A DNA stretch of 64,000 nucleotides from Asticcacaulis sp. AC402 (GTDB lineage: Bacteria > Pseudomonadota > Alphaproteobacteria > Caulobacterales > Caulobacteraceae): positions 1 to 64,000 of the forward strand of contig NZ_AWGC01000013.1 of the NCBI RefSeq assembly GCF_000495835.1. The letters run 5' to 3'. The notes beneath the pieces were generated by a model. That model made no database searches, was not told the origin of the DNA, and was given only the letters and a program-made list of their open reading frames with translations. Of the stretch, positions 19,138-28,414 are shown one piece after another (positions within the stretch are counted from its first letter, which is position 1; each line of letters starts with the position of its first letter). A program made the translations under genes and the position numbers.

Positions 19138-19932
19138 ATGCGTTTTCGCTCTGTTCTGTTCGTTCCCTGCGGCAATCCACGCGCCATGGCCAAGGCGCCC
19201 AGTCTGCGCTGCGACGCCCTGATCTTCGACCTGGAAGACGCCGTGGGTGAACAGGCACGCGATGGTGCGCTGACGGCTTTGGCGGAGATCCTGAAGGAGA
19301 CGTTCACCGCGCCCACCATCCTGGTCCGCGTCCACTCCCAGTATCTCAACGCCATCCACCGTGCGCTAAAGGAGGCGACCTTCGACGGTATTGTCGTCCC
19401 AAAGGTCAAGAGCACGGAGGACATCCGTGGCGTCATGATGGCCTGGCCAAAAATGCCGCTGTGGGCAATGATCGAAACCGCCGAAGGCGTCGGCAATCTG
19501 TGGGAAATCGCCGGGTTGCCTTTGAAGGGATTAATCGCGGGGCCGAACGACCTGCGCAAGGATTTGCGCACACGACCGTTGCCCGGCCGCCAGGACATCG
19601 CGTTCGCCCTGTCGCAGATCGTGCTGTTCGGCCGCGCCAACGGCAAGGTCGTGCTGGATGGAGTCCATAATCAGTTCCGCGACATTGAAGGTTTCGCCGC
19701 CGAATGCGAACAGGGCCGCAGCCTGGGATTCGACGGCAAGACGCTGATCCATCCGGATCAGATCGCGCCGTGCGAACAGGCTTTCGGGCCGTCGGCGGAC
19801 GAGATCGCCTGGGCGAAATCGGTGGTGGCGGCGTTTGAAGGTAGCGATGCCGGCTTGCTGGCCGTCAATGGCGAGATGGTCGAACGCCTGCATCTCGATC
19901 AGGCCAAAAAGATCCTGGAGGACGCATCGTGA
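19138..19932 (+). CDS. HpcH/HpaI aldolase / CitE-like acyl-CoA lyase
   Basis: A 264-residue TIM-barrel protein of the CitE/malyl-CoA lyase family. Conserved features are the N-terminal RSVLFVPCGN, the magnesium site region LIFDLEDAV, the Arg in ILVRVHS, and IETAEGVGNLW and HPDQI near the C-terminus. It is somewhat shorter than CitE (about 290). No citrate lyase alpha or gamma subunit is nearby, so it probably acts alone on a 2-hydroxyacyl- or malyl-CoA-type substrate. Its stop overlaps the pectate lyase start by four bases. Confidence 0.85.
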   Translation: MRFRSVLFVPCGNPRAMAKAPSLRCDALIFDLEDAVGEQARDGALTALAEILKETFTAPTILVRVHSQYLNAIHRALKEATFDGIVVPKVKSTEDIRGVMMAWPKMPLWAMIETAEGVGNLWEIAGLPLKGLIAGPNDLRKDLRTRPLPGRQDIAFALSQIVLFGRANGKVVLDGVHNQFRDIEGFAAECEQGRSLGFDGKTLIHPDQIAPCEQAFGPSADEIAWAKSVVAAFEGSDAGLLAVNGEMVERLHLDQAKKILEDAS

Positions 19933-21014
19933 TCCTGTTGATCGCCGCCCTGGCCGCGCCGGACTTGTCACTGTTCGACGACGCCATCCACCATTGGCAG
20001 AATCGTCACGGGACGAACTATGCCCGCTACGCGCCGCAGCAGGTCAATGAGATCGCCGGTAACATCCTGCTGTATCAGCGCGACAATGGCGGCTGGATCG
20101 AGAACCAGGACCCGCAACGCATCCTGACCGATGGCGAAAAGGCCGCCTTCGCGAGCCAGAAAACAAAACCTGGGGCCAGCTTCGACAATCGCAACATCTA
20201 CAGTCAGGTCGAATATCTGATGGCGGCCCATGACGTCACCGGCCATGCGGCCTATCGCGAGGCAGCGATAAAAGGGCTCGACTTTACCCTTAGCCAGCAG
20301 ATGCCGGCCTGCGGCGGCTGGCCTCACACCCTGCCGCCGACCCAGTCCTATCACCAAAAGCTGACCATTGCCGATGAGGTGACGTCGGGCAATCTGCGCC
20401 TGCTGCGCAAGATCGCCCTGGGCTTGGCGCCGTTTACATCTTTGCATGGTGTGGTACGGGAACGTGCAGCCGAAGCCCTGAAACGCGGCGACGACTGTGT
20501 GCTGAGACTGCAAATCCGGCAGAAGGGCGTGCTGAGCGGATGGGCTGGGCAGTATGATCCGGTGACCTTGGCGCCGTCGCAGGGGAGGACGTTCGAGCTG
20601 CCGGCCATTGTGTCGCAAGAAACGGTCGCCATGGTCGACTATCTGATGAGTATCGACAACCCGCCCCCCGAGGTCGTGGCCTCAGTCGAGGCCGCGGTGG
20701 CCTGGCTGAAACGGTCGCGAATCGAAGGGTATCGCCTTATTGACGTGGTCCTGGCCGAGCCGGTCACGTATGACTACCACACCGCCACTTTCGACCGGGA
20801 ACTGGTCGCCGATCCGGCCGCGCCACCGCTATGGGCGCGGTTTTACGATCTTAACGACAATTCGGTGGTGCTGGCCAATCGCGACAGCCGGCGGGTCGCG
20901 ACCTATGGTGACATCCACCCAGAACGGCGGTCGGGCTATGGCTGGTACGGCACGTGGCCACAAAAGCTGATCGAGGTCGATTATCCGGCGTGGGAACTGG
21001 CGCGGGCCAAATAG
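19929..21014 (+). CDS. Pectate lyase, PL10-like
   Basis: A 361-residue protein that should cleave polygalacturonate by beta-elimination. It resembles family PL10: NIYSQVEYLMAAHDVTG, GWPHTLPPTQSYHQK, LTIADEVTSGN and the ending YGWYGTWPQKLIEVDYPAW. The GTG start overlaps the preceding CitE-like gene. The N-terminus MILLIAALAAP is hydrophobic but very short and lacks basic residues, so export is uncertain and a non-standard upstream start cannot be excluded. Its 3' end overlaps the convergent zapE gene by 34 bases. Confidence 0.82.
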   Translation: MILLIAALAAPDLSLFDDAIHHWQNRHGTNYARYAPQQVNEIAGNILLYQRDNGGWIENQDPQRILTDGEKAAFASQKTKPGASFDNRNIYSQVEYLMAAHDVTGHAAYREAAIKGLDFTLSQQMPACGGWPHTLPPTQSYHQKLTIADEVTSGNLRLLRKIALGLAPFTSLHGVVRERAAEALKRGDDCVLRLQIRQKGVLSGWAGQYDPVTLAPSQGRTFELPAIVSQETVAMVDYLMSIDNPPPEVVASVEAAVAWLKRSRIEGYRLIDVVLAEPVTYDYHTATFDRELVADPAAPPLWARFYDLNDNSVVLANRDSRRVATYGDIHPERRSGYGWYGTWPQKLIEVDYPAWELARAK

Positions 21015-22102
21015 TCTTCCGAGCGCATTTCTTCCAGGCGTGAGACGGTCCGTTCGAATTCGAAGGCGCCGTCGCCCGACGGATACAGTTGCGACGGTTC
21101 GGCCGCAGCCAGCAGCACCGTCTTGGTCGAAGCCTCGTACAGGGCGTCGATCAGGCTGACGAAGCGGCGGGCTTCGTTGCGGTTGGCCGGCGACATGATC
21201 GGCACGTCCTCGATGAACACCGTGGTGAAGCGCTCAGCGATGGCAAGATAGTCGGCCGCGCCGTTATTGGCAGCGCACAGTTCGGCAAAGGTGGCGCGCA
21301 GCAGCGGCCCGGCGGCGCGTTTGAAGGTCAGCTTGCGCTCATTGACGGTCAGGACGCATTCCATCTCGGTGTTCAGCCGCGTCATGTCGGCCCATAGCGT
21401 CTCGAAGCCGGCGCGGCTTTGCGGATCGGTCGACGGGAAGAAATAGGTCTTGGCCCCGCGAAGCCGGTCTAGGCGGAAATCGCGCGGCCCGGCGACGTGA
21501 ACCACCTGGAGGCGGTCCTTGATCATCTCGATAAATGGAACAAACAGATCGCGGTTGAGACCATTCTTGTAAAGGTCTTCCGGCGGACGGTTGGACGTGA
21601 TGACCAGCGCCACCTTGTTGGCGAACAGGGCCTCGAACAGCCGGCCCAGGATCACGGCGTCGGCGATGTCGGTGACCTGAAGCTCATCGAAACACAGGAG
21701 TTGCGAGCGCTTGGCGATCAGTTTCGCAGTCGGCGCGATGGGGTCGTCGCCCTTATGGGTGCCAAAGACGGCCTTGCGCGTGGCGGCATCGCTTTCGCGC
21801 CATTGGCGGATCAGATGGTGGACCTCCGCCATGAAGGCGTGGAAGTGCACCCGACGCTTCGACTGGATATTCGCATTGTGGTAAAAAATGTCCATCATCA
21901 TGGACTTGCCACGGCCGGGCGGTCCCCACAGATACATGCCGTAGCATTTCGGCCGGATACCGAGCAGGTCGCGCAACCACGATCGGCTGTGCCGAATGCG
22001 CCGCTCCAGCTTGAACAGGGCATTGATCGCCGCCTTCTGCGCCGGATCAGCCTTCAATTCGCCTGTTTTAAGCAGGCGTTTGTACTCTCTGCGAATACCC
22101 AT
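20981..22102 (-). CDS. zapE: Cell division AFG1-like ATPase ZapE
   Basis: A 373-residue AAA-type ATPase. Walker A is GPPGRGKS and Walker B LLCFDELQVTD, followed by the sensor region VALVITSNRPPEDLYKNGLNR, all characteristic of ZapE/AFG1. In E. coli ZapE destabilises Z-ring filaments late in division. It is a single gene, converging on the pectate lyase. Confidence 0.93.
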   Translation of the reverse strand: MGIRREYKRLLKTGELKADPAQKAAINALFKLERRIRHSRSWLRDLLGIRPKCYGMYLWGPPGRGKSMMMDIFYHNANIQSKRRVHFHAFMAEVHHLIRQWRESDAATRKAVFGTHKGDDPIAPTAKLIAKRSQLLCFDELQVTDIADAVILGRLFEALFANKVALVITSNRPPEDLYKNGLNRDLFVPFIEMIKDRLQVVHVAGPRDFRLDRLRGAKTYFFPSTDPQSRAGFETLWADMTRLNTEMECVLTVNERKLTFKRAAGPLLRATFAELCAANNGAADYLAIAERFTTVFIEDVPIMSPANRNEARRFVSLIDALYEASTKTVLLAAAEPSQLYPSGDGAFEFERTVSRLEEMRSEDYLARASSHAG

Positions 22103-22297
22103 CTACGCTCTTTGTACTGTTTCGCCCGGGCTCTATGGATTTGTGTATAGACCCGCGCCCCACCATTTGTGAGCCGGACTATAGCAACCCCGCCTCAAGA
22201 TGGCGTTAAAAAACCTTCGGGTGCGTCAAGATTGGAGCAGAATGTGGGAAACAGGGTACAGGGGAAGACCAGCGGCGTCGAAGAAAAGATAATCGCC
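22103..22297. other. Intergenic stretch between zapE and the oxidoreductase
   Basis: It presumably carries the zapE promoter on the minus strand. No terminator, repeat or convincing ORF is seen. The plus-strand frame 22169-22438 has poor composition and runs antisense into the oxidoreductase. Confidence 0.4.
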
Positions 22298-22402
22298 TTA
22301 AGCAACATCCAAGCCGGCACGGTCTTTCACGGTTTCCGTCACCGTTTCGAAAACGTCAAGCTGGCCAAGAGACTTCTTGTAGGCAAAAACTGCGTTTTCC
22401 AT
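22298..22402 (-). CDS. Possible 34-residue small protein
   Basis: An ATG lies four bases after the oxidoreductase stop, with GGAAAA just before it. The frame reads MENAVFAYKKSLGQLDVFE, then an acidic/polar tail ending in TAA. The composition is protein-like and the placement suggests coupling, but there is no homology to lean on. Confidence 0.3.
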   Translation of the reverse strand: MENAVFAYKKSLGQLDVFETVTETVKDRAGLDVA

Positions 22403-22406
22403 TTTC

Positions 22407-23258
22407 CTAATCAGCCAGTTTCTTCGATATCTGTTTAGCCACCTGTACACCATGCGCGGCCGCTGTCGTTACGCACGGATGCCAGAAGTCCGTCACCTCA
22501 CCACAGGCATAGACCTTGGGGAGACTGGTCTCACCCAACCGGTTGACCGCGACATAACCATTCTCAAGTTCAGGCGCCAAACCCGGTGGCAGGACGGCTT
22601 CGAAGCCGTACAACACACCGAATGCATCAAACGCTTCGCCATTGATCGTCATGGCGTTCTGGTCGGCAGTATAGTCACCCGTCACCACCTTCACGTCGGG
22701 GATCATCTCCTGAAGCAGCTTCTGCGCCCGCGGTGCCGACCGCGAAAAAATCACCGGCATGCCGCCGCGTTCGGCGACGAACCGCGCCTGGTCGAAGCCA
22801 TTGTCGCCGCCGCCCAGTATGGCGATCCGCTTACCCTTGACGGCGAGAGATTCCATCGGAGTCCCCGGCCCAATGGCTACGCGGGCAGTGGGCGTGAAGC
22901 CACCGGCCCGCGGCCGGGTCCCCGTCGCGATGACCAGATACGGCGCACACAAACTTCCGGCCGGAATATCGACCGTGTAGTCGCCCGATACCGTCAAGGC
23001 CGGACAGGTCGTGCGGACCTCGGCGCCAATCGCGGTGGCATGGTCGCAGAGGCTCTGCGCGACTTGCTGCCCGGTCTTGCCCTGAACGCCGGGGATCCAC
23101 AGGTTCTCGTATGGCGACCAGGTCTGCAGCCCGCCCAGTCGCGGCGCCGCCTCCAGCAGTAGCGCCCTCACACCCAGTTTCTTGAGCCAGATGGCGCAGC
23201 TGACCCCCGCCGGACCGCCGCCGATAATGATGACCTGGAGCGACATGTTTTCCGACAT
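22407..23258 (-). CDS. Thioredoxin reductase-like FAD/NAD(P) oxidoreductase
   Basis: A 283-residue flavoprotein with two Rossmann motifs: IIGGGPAGVSCAIW near the start for FAD, and ILGGGDNGFDQARF near 145 for NAD(P)H. The final FAD motif VYACGEVTD is present. The CXXC redox pair of true thioredoxin reductase is missing, so it is more likely a ferredoxin/flavodoxin- or small-molecule-linked reductase. It is a single gene or forms a unit with the tiny ORF after it. Confidence 0.82.
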   Translation of the reverse strand: MSENMSLQVIIIGGGPAGVSCAIWLKKLGVRALLLEAAPRLGGLQTWSPYENLWIPGVQGKTGQQVAQSLCDHATAIGAEVRTTCPALTVSGDYTVDIPAGSLCAPYLVIATGTRPRAGGFTPTARVAIGPGTPMESLAVKGKRIAILGGGDNGFDQARFVAERGGMPVIFSRSAPRAQKLLQEMIPDVKVVTGDYTADQNAMTINGEAFDAFGVLYGFEAVLPPGLAPELENGYVAVNRLGETSLPKVYACGEVTDFWHPCVTTAAAHGVQVAKQISKKLAD

Positions 23259-23498
23259 TTGACGACCATTAACCCTGTAGTAACTCGCAACTTTTCGTGA
23301 TCGATGCCGTGCCTAGGTTTTGTCAGGCACGGAATATGCAACGATTTCAAGGCCCAGCGACCATTTTTCGCAATATGGAAAACAAAAAAGCAATGTGGTT
23401 GTTCAGACTTGGCTAAGGGCGCGCCTATATAACATAATTACGACGGCGCGATTCCAAGGGACTAAGTGCAGCGCCGCGTAACAGTGAGGAATTATAAA

Positions 23499-23912
23499 GT
23501 GAGACTTTTGTGCGTTGAAGACAACTCGACCCTGCGCAAGATGATAGATCTGATGCTGGCATCGACCGGCATTGACGTAGATTTCGCGCAAAATGGCCAG
23601 GAGGCCGTCGAGGCCTATCAGGTCAACGAATATGATGCCGTCGTCATGGACATGGAAATGCCTGTGATGTCTGGTCTGCGCGCGGCGCGTGAGATCCGTC
23701 AGATGGAAGACGGTTTCCACCTCGGTTACACGCCGATCCTGTTTCTGACGGGCCATGAGGGTGACGATCATGTCGACCTGGGCTTTGAGGCCGGCGGCGA
23801 CGGTCATTTGACCAAGCCGTTCACGTCGGAAGCCCTTATCGGCGCCATCGACAGCGTACTAAAGACCCGCCACCACGACGGCTTGGGTCAGATGCTGCGC
23901 GCGATGCGCTGA
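23499..23912 (+). CDS. Single-domain response regulator (CheY-like)
   Basis: A 137-residue receiver domain with no output domain. Acidic pocket in CVEDN, phospho-acceptor Asp in AVVMDMEMP, Thr in LFLTGHEG and Lys in HLTKPF are all present. The GTG at 23499 is preferred because GAGGAATTATAAA stands before it. The frame opens at GTG 23466, which would add 11 unusual residues. No kinase is adjacent. Orphan receivers of this kind are frequent in Caulobacter signalling. Confidence 0.88.
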   Translation: MRLLCVEDNSTLRKMIDLMLASTGIDVDFAQNGQEAVEAYQVNEYDAVVMDMEMPVMSGLRAAREIRQMEDGFHLGYTPILFLTGHEGDDHVDLGFEAGGDGHLTKPFTSEALIGAIDSVLKTRHHDGLGQMLRAMR

Positions 23913-24095
23913 CTGGGCAAACGCGCCCGACTAGCCTGCAAATGGCCACTTTTTGCGGCACGCGAACAACCCGGTTTCGTAAGAATCGCGCCAAAACCCG
24001 GGCTGTGATCCTGTTGGCTCTTGTCAAGGCGAACCAAAAGGTTCACATGCCCGCGTGCGCGTTTGCGCGCAGTTTGTCCGCAACAGGAGTCTAGT

Positions 24096-25124
24096 ATGGG
24101 TTATCGGGTCGCCGTCGTCGGCGCCACCGGCGCCGTGGGTCGCGAGATGCTCGCCATCCTCGAAGAGGTCAATTTCCCCATTTCGGAAATCTACGCCGTC
24201 GCATCGCGTAAATCTCTCGGCCTCGAAATCGCTTTTGGCAACAAAACCCTGAAATGCCTGAACCTGGAAACCTTCGACTTTACAAAAGTCGACATTGTCT
24301 TGATGAGCGCCGGCGGTGCGGTTTCCAAGGAATGGTCGCCCAAGATCGGCGCCCTGGGGCCGATGGTGATCGACAACTCCTCAACCTGGCGCATGGACCC
24401 CGAGGTGCCGCTGATCGTGCCGGAAGTGAACCCGGACGATATCTGGCTGGCGCGCAAGAAGAACATTATCGCCAATCCAAACTGCTCGACCGCCCAGCTG
24501 GTTCTGGTCTTAAAGCCGCTGCACGATGTCGCCCGCATCAAACGCGTGGTCGTTTCGACCTATCAGTCGACGTCGGGCGCCGGCAAGGAAGGCATGGACG
24601 AATTGTGGAACCAGACAAAGGCACTCTACGGCATGGGTGACAAGTCGCCCAAGAAATTCGTCAAGCAGATCGCCTTCAACCTGATTCCGCAGATCGACGT
24701 CTTCATGGAGGACGGCTACACCAAGGAAGAGTGGAAGATGACCGCGGAAACGCACAAGATCATCGACCCGACTATCGACCTCGTAGCCACCTGCGTCCGC
24801 GTTCCGGTGTTTGTGGGGCATTCGGAATCGGTCAATATCGAGTTTGAAGAACCGATGGATGAAGGCCAGGCGCGCGAAATCCTGCGCGACGCTCCGGGCA
24901 TTGCCGTCGTCGACAAGCGCGAACCGGGCGGCTACGTCACGCCGATCGAGTGCGTCGGCGAGTTTGCTACTTTTGTATCGCGCATTCGCAACGACCCGAC
25001 GGTCCCGTATGGAATCAATCTGTGGTGTGTATCGGACAACCTGCGCAAGGGTGCGGCGCTAAACGCGGTGCAGATTGCACAACTTCTCGACGAACGCGGT
25101 GTTCTCACCCCCGTTAGCGCTTAG
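24096..25124 (+). CDS. asd: Aspartate-semialdehyde dehydrogenase
   Basis: A 342-residue NADPH enzyme that reduces aspartyl phosphate to the semialdehyde on the route to lysine/diaminopimelate, threonine and methionine. Visible are the nucleotide loop VVGATGAVG, active-site Cys in NPNCSTAQ, substrate Arg in CVRVPVF and the late ECVGEFA. ATG 24096 follows CAGGAG. The frame extends upstream to 24021, but those residues do not fit the family. Confidence 0.97.
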   Translation: MGYRVAVVGATGAVGREMLAILEEVNFPISEIYAVASRKSLGLEIAFGNKTLKCLNLETFDFTKVDIVLMSAGGAVSKEWSPKIGALGPMVIDNSSTWRMDPEVPLIVPEVNPDDIWLARKKNIIANPNCSTAQLVLVLKPLHDVARIKRVVVSTYQSTSGAGKEGMDELWNQTKALYGMGDKSPKKFVKQIAFNLIPQIDVFMEDGYTKEEWKMTAETHKIIDPTIDLVATCVRVPVFVGHSESVNIEFEEPMDEGQAREILRDAPGIAVVDKREPGGYVTPIECVGEFATFVSRIRNDPTVPYGINLWCVSDNLRKGAALNAVQIAQLLDERGVLTPVSA

Positions 25125-25149
25125 GATTGTCTCGTTTTGAGATTTCGAG

Positions 25150-25183
25150 CCGGCGGAGGGTCACCTCCGCCGGTTTTCTTTTT
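25150..25183 (+). terminator. Intrinsic terminator between asd and rarD
   Basis: Ten-base stem CCGGCGGAGG/CCTCCGCCGG with loop GTCA and a T-rich tail. Confidence 0.9.
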
Positions 25184-25196
25184 GTGGTCCGTTGTC

Positions 25197-26099
25197 ATGC
25201 TACCCGAAAAATCGACACTTTTTGCCTCCCCCGTCATGCTGGCCGTTATGTGCTACGGCGTATGGGGCTTCGCTCCCCTGGCCTACATGCCGATCACCGC
25301 CTTCGGCGGCGGTTCGGTCGAGATCATTGGTCACCGTGCCCTGTGGGCGATGATCTGGGCAACTGGCCTGGTTCTGGCAACGCGTCAGTTCCCCGAGGTA
25401 TGGACCATTTTCAAACAGCCCAAGCTTCTGGGTATCCTGCTGATTTCGTCGCTGATGGTGGCAATCAACTGGGGAGTCTTCGTCTGGGCGGTGACCAACG
25501 GCCACACCATCGAATCGTCGCTCGGATATTACCTCAACCCCCTGATCAATATGGCGGCCGGAGCTATGCTGTTTAAGGAACGGTTGGACGGCTACGGTAA
25601 GGCGGCCATTGGCGCCGCGGTGGTTGGTGTGCTGATCCAGGCGTTTGCCATCGGCCATATCCCGTGGGTGGCCTTGATCCTGGCGGTCAGTTTCGCCACC
25701 TACGGAATCATTCGCAAGCAGGTGGCGGTCAATGCCTTGCCGGGTTTGTTGGTGGAGTGCATGTACCTGTTTCCGGTAGCTCTGGTCTTTCTGGTCTGGT
25801 TCGAGCAATCCGGCCGGGGGCACTTTTTTGACTCGCCGTGGAACGCATTCTGGTTCGCCTTTACTGGGCCAATCACGGTTTTGCCTTTGGCACTGTTCAG
25901 CTTTGTGGCGCGGCGTTTACCGCTGTCGACCATGGGCTTTATCCAGTTCATCGCGCCGACGATCGCGTTTTGCATCGGATTGTTCCAGGGTGAGACCTTC
26001 ACCTTCCTGCGCGGGGTGTCGTTCGCCTTTATATGGGGTGGAGCCATGGTGTTCGCCTTTGGCGCCTGGCAGAGGTTGCGGGCGGTGACGACGACGTAG
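25197..26099 (+). CDS. rarD: RarD/EamA-family transporter
   Basis: A 300-residue inner-membrane protein with about ten helices in two EamA-like halves. MLAVMCYGVWGFAPLAYMPI is a typical RarD opening, and ATNGHTIESSLGYYLNPLINM is the conserved mid-segment. ATG 25197 is chosen because the frame upstream runs through the asd terminator. RarD was named for chloramphenicol sensitivity in Pseudomonas, and the transported solute is unknown. Confidence 0.9.
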   Translation: MLPEKSTLFASPVMLAVMCYGVWGFAPLAYMPITAFGGGSVEIIGHRALWAMIWATGLVLATRQFPEVWTIFKQPKLLGILLISSLMVAINWGVFVWAVTNGHTIESSLGYYLNPLINMAAGAMLFKERLDGYGKAAIGAAVVGVLIQAFAIGHIPWVALILAVSFATYGIIRKQVAVNALPGLLVECMYLFPVALVFLVWFEQSGRGHFFDSPWNAFWFAFTGPITVLPLALFSFVARRLPLSTMGFIQFIAPTIAFCIGLFQGETFTFLRGVSFAFIWGGAMVFAFGAWQRLRAVTTT

Positions 26100-26121
26100 A
26101 GGGTTTTGACCGTGAACTACC

Positions 26122-26328
26122 AGAGCGCAATCCGACAAAGTGTGCAGCACTTTTCGGTAAAATTGCGCGACAAAACAAAAAACTGGAGCGAGGTTTTGAT
26201 TCCTTCAAAAACCCGCCCTAGACGCAATCCGACAAAGTGTGCAGCACTTTTCGATAAAATTGCGCGACAAGACAAAAAACTGGAGCAAGGTTTTGGTTCT
26301 TTCAGAACACATCCCGCACTCGCGACAA
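26122..26328. repeat. Family A repeat, tandem pair (copies A2a and A2b)
   Basis: Two units of about 100 bp lie head to tail (26122-26220 and 26221-26328), each starting GCGCAATCCGACAAAGTGTG or nearly so, then CAAAAAACTGGAGC. The orientation is opposite to A1. The second unit ends near ACACATCCCGC, also found inside A3. It is the only tandem arrangement of family A here. Confidence 0.8.
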
Positions 26329-26332
26329 AACC

Positions 26333-26917
26333 TTATTTCGGTGCCCGCTTCGCCAAAATCCTCTGAAGTGTCCTTCGATGCATGTTGAGCCTGCGTGCCG
26401 TTTCCGACACATTCTGGCCGCACAGGGCATAGACGCGCTGGATATGTTCCCACCGCACCCGATCGGCCGACATCGGATTTTCCGGCGGGACCGGCGCCGA
26501 ATCCTCTACCACCAGCAGGGCCTTGACCACATCATCGGCATCAGCGGGCTTCGACAGATAGTCGATTGCGCCGGACTTTACCGCCGCCACTGCCGTCGCG
26601 ATATTTCCATAACCCGTCAACATGATCGCACGGGCTTCCGGCCGCGCCTTGTGCAAGGCCTCTATCGCCCTCAGTCCCGAACCGTCATCCAGTCGCATAT
26701 CCATGACTGCAAAGGCCGGCGGATTTTTCGCGATGATCTCCAGCGCCTCATGGACACTCTCGGCCATGGTGACGACAAAACCGCGCGTCTCCAAGGCCCG
26801 GCCCAGGCGGTTACGGAACGGCGCATCGTCGTCCACGACCAGCAACGACTTATCGCTAAGGGCGTCCAACCTGGCGGCAATCTCCGCCTTCACATCGCTG
26901 ACAACTTCCTCGGTCAA
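26333..26917 (-). CDS. regA: RegA/ActR/PrrA-type response regulator
   Basis: A 194-residue DNA-binding response regulator. The receiver (about residues 20-135) has DDDAPFRNR, phospho-Asp in AVMDMRLDDG and Lys in YLSKPADAD. A Fis-type helix-turn-helix (NVSETARRLNMHRRTLQRIL) ends the protein. The family controls respiration, photosynthesis and redox balance with the RegB kinase encoded just upstream (four-base overlap). SenC is divergent on the other side of regB, echoing the reg cluster of Rhodobacter. Confidence 0.93.
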   Translation of the reverse strand: MTEEVVSDVKAEIAARLDALSDKSLLVVDDDAPFRNRLGRALETRGFVVTMAESVHEALEIIAKNPPAFAVMDMRLDDGSGLRAIEALHKARPEARAIMLTGYGNIATAVAAVKSGAIDYLSKPADADDVVKALLVVEDSAPVPPENPMSADRVRWEHIQRVYALCGQNVSETARRLNMHRRTLQRILAKRAPK

Positions 26918-28386
26918 GACACGTCTCCTTCATCCGCCCAAAAAATATCCATCTGGTCGCGCCGCCACAAGGCCCGCACATAGGCCCCGCCGCCCTCGCG
27001 GTTGCCGAAACTGACCCGTGCCCCGGTATGCTCACACAGGGTCTTGGCGATGAAGAACCCAAGCCCCATACCAGAATACGACCGTCCCTCAGCCTTCGGA
27101 GCATCCTCACCGAACACCCTAGAGGAGATATAGGGGTCCCCCAGCCGCGACAATATGTCCGGCGCAAACCCTGCGCCGTTGTCCTCCACATTCAGCGCGA
27201 CAAAGCCGTGCGAGACCTCGAAACGCACCCAGACGGCGCTATTGGCGAAATCTACGGCGTTTTCGACGAAGGCCGCCCAGGCATGCAGCCATTCCGGCCG
27301 CCGCAGGATCATGAGTCCGGCTTCCTTTTCAGGATCGATGCCATGTCCTTCGCTCAACACCTCGATGACGATATCCTTGCGATCCTTGCGATAGGGTGCG
27401 GCAATGCTTTCCAGAAAGGCCCGCACCGGCATCTGGTCATAAACGGAGTCGCGCGTCTCGGGTTTTTGTGACAACTGCCTCAGTATGTCGCGGCAGCGCT
27501 GGCTCTGCGACACCAACAGTTCGGCGTCTTCGTACAGAGGATCGGATTTTTTCAGACTGTGCAACATCTCCTTGGCTACCACCTGGATGGTGCCCAGAGG
27601 CGTACCCAACTCATGCGCCGCCGCCGCCGCCAGGCCGCCGAGCGCTGACAACCGCTGTTCACGCTCCAGAACCGCTCGGGTTGCCGCCAGGGCGTGCTCC
27701 ATGCGGTTCGACTCCAGCGCCGCCTGCCAGGCGTAACCGGCCGTAAACACGATGCCGAGGAGGATGGCGGTCAGGAAGCCGAATCGATAGATGTCTGGCA
27801 GGACGAAACTCTCACCGGGCCGCCACGGCAAAGGCAGATGCCAGAAGGCGATGGCGATCGTGGCTAGCATCGCCGCTACGACCACCACCATGGCATGGCG
27901 TGCCGGCAGGTTGGCGGCAGCCACCGTCGCTGGCGCCACCAGCATCAGACAGAAGGGATTGTTCAAGCCGCCGGTCACGCCCAGCAGCAGCGCCAGTTGC
28001 ACGGCGTCGAAGCTAAGCTGCAGCGCCGCCTCCCAGCCGCGCATACGCTGGACAAAACGGCGGCCAACGGTCAGGATGATGTTCAGCCAGACGCTGGCCA
28101 TGATGATACTGAGCGTCAGCCACAGCCGGATCTCGTATTCGAAGACGAAGGCGATCAGCAGCACCATGGCCGTCTGTCCCAGGATCGCCAGCCAGCGCAG
28201 CATGACCAGGGTGCGCAAACGCAGGTGGTCCTTTTCGCGGCCGAAAGGACCAAGACCCGGCCAGAGACCTGTATTTGGGCCAGAACTTAGGCCAGGACTT
28301 CGCCCCGTACCTGGTCCCCGACTTGGGCCTGCGTCATCGGCTCCATTGAAAAAGGTGCCCAAGCTCTCTAAAGCGGACGTCATCAT
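26914..28386 (-). CDS. regB: RegB/ActS/PrrB-type redox sensor histidine kinase
   Basis: A membrane kinase of about 490 residues. A six-helix sensor region contains the quinone-sensing motif GGLNNPF. The H-box reads AAAHELGTPLGTI, the redox-active Cys context SQRCRDIL follows, and the ATPase boxes end the protein (NAVDFAN, DNGAGF, GMGLGFFIAKTL). I take ATG 28386/28383 as the start because longer versions would overlap senC. The first 40 residues are a Gly/Pro-rich stretch (GPSRGPGTGRSPGLSSGP) not usual in the family. Confidence 0.92.
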   Translation of the reverse strand: MMTSALESLGTFFNGADDAGPSRGPGTGRSPGLSSGPNTGLWPGLGPFGREKDHLRLRTLVMLRWLAILGQTAMVLLIAFVFEYEIRLWLTLSIIMASVWLNIILTVGRRFVQRMRGWEAALQLSFDAVQLALLLGVTGGLNNPFCLMLVAPATVAAANLPARHAMVVVVAAMLATIAIAFWHLPLPWRPGESFVLPDIYRFGFLTAILLGIVFTAGYAWQAALESNRMEHALAATRAVLEREQRLSALGGLAAAAAHELGTPLGTIQVVAKEMLHSLKKSDPLYEDAELLVSQSQRCRDILRQLSQKPETRDSVYDQMPVRAFLESIAAPYRKDRKDIVIEVLSEGHGIDPEKEAGLMILRRPEWLHAWAAFVENAVDFANSAVWVRFEVSHGFVALNVEDNGAGFAPDILSRLGDPYISSRVFGEDAPKAEGRSYSGMGLGFFIAKTLCEHTGARVSFGNREGGGAYVRALWRRDQMDIFWADEGDVS

Positions 28387-28414
28387 GGCTCCGTTCATTC
28401 TGGGTGAGGAATAG

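Noticed and set aside
23268-23285. CtrA-like box TTAACCCTGTAGTAA between the oxidoreductase and the response regulator
   Set aside because: One arm departs from TTAA-N7-TTAA. Similar weak matches occur by chance at about 2570 and 41332, so I do not call sites.
24000-24095. A possible lysine or other riboswitch before asd
   Set aside because: Only short simple hairpins (GAACC/GGTTC and a GCGC run) are present. No known aptamer core is seen.
26122-26328. The tandem repeat as a minimal CRISPR array
   Set aside because: Two units of about 100 bp with no regular spacers; they are copies of family A found elsewhere.
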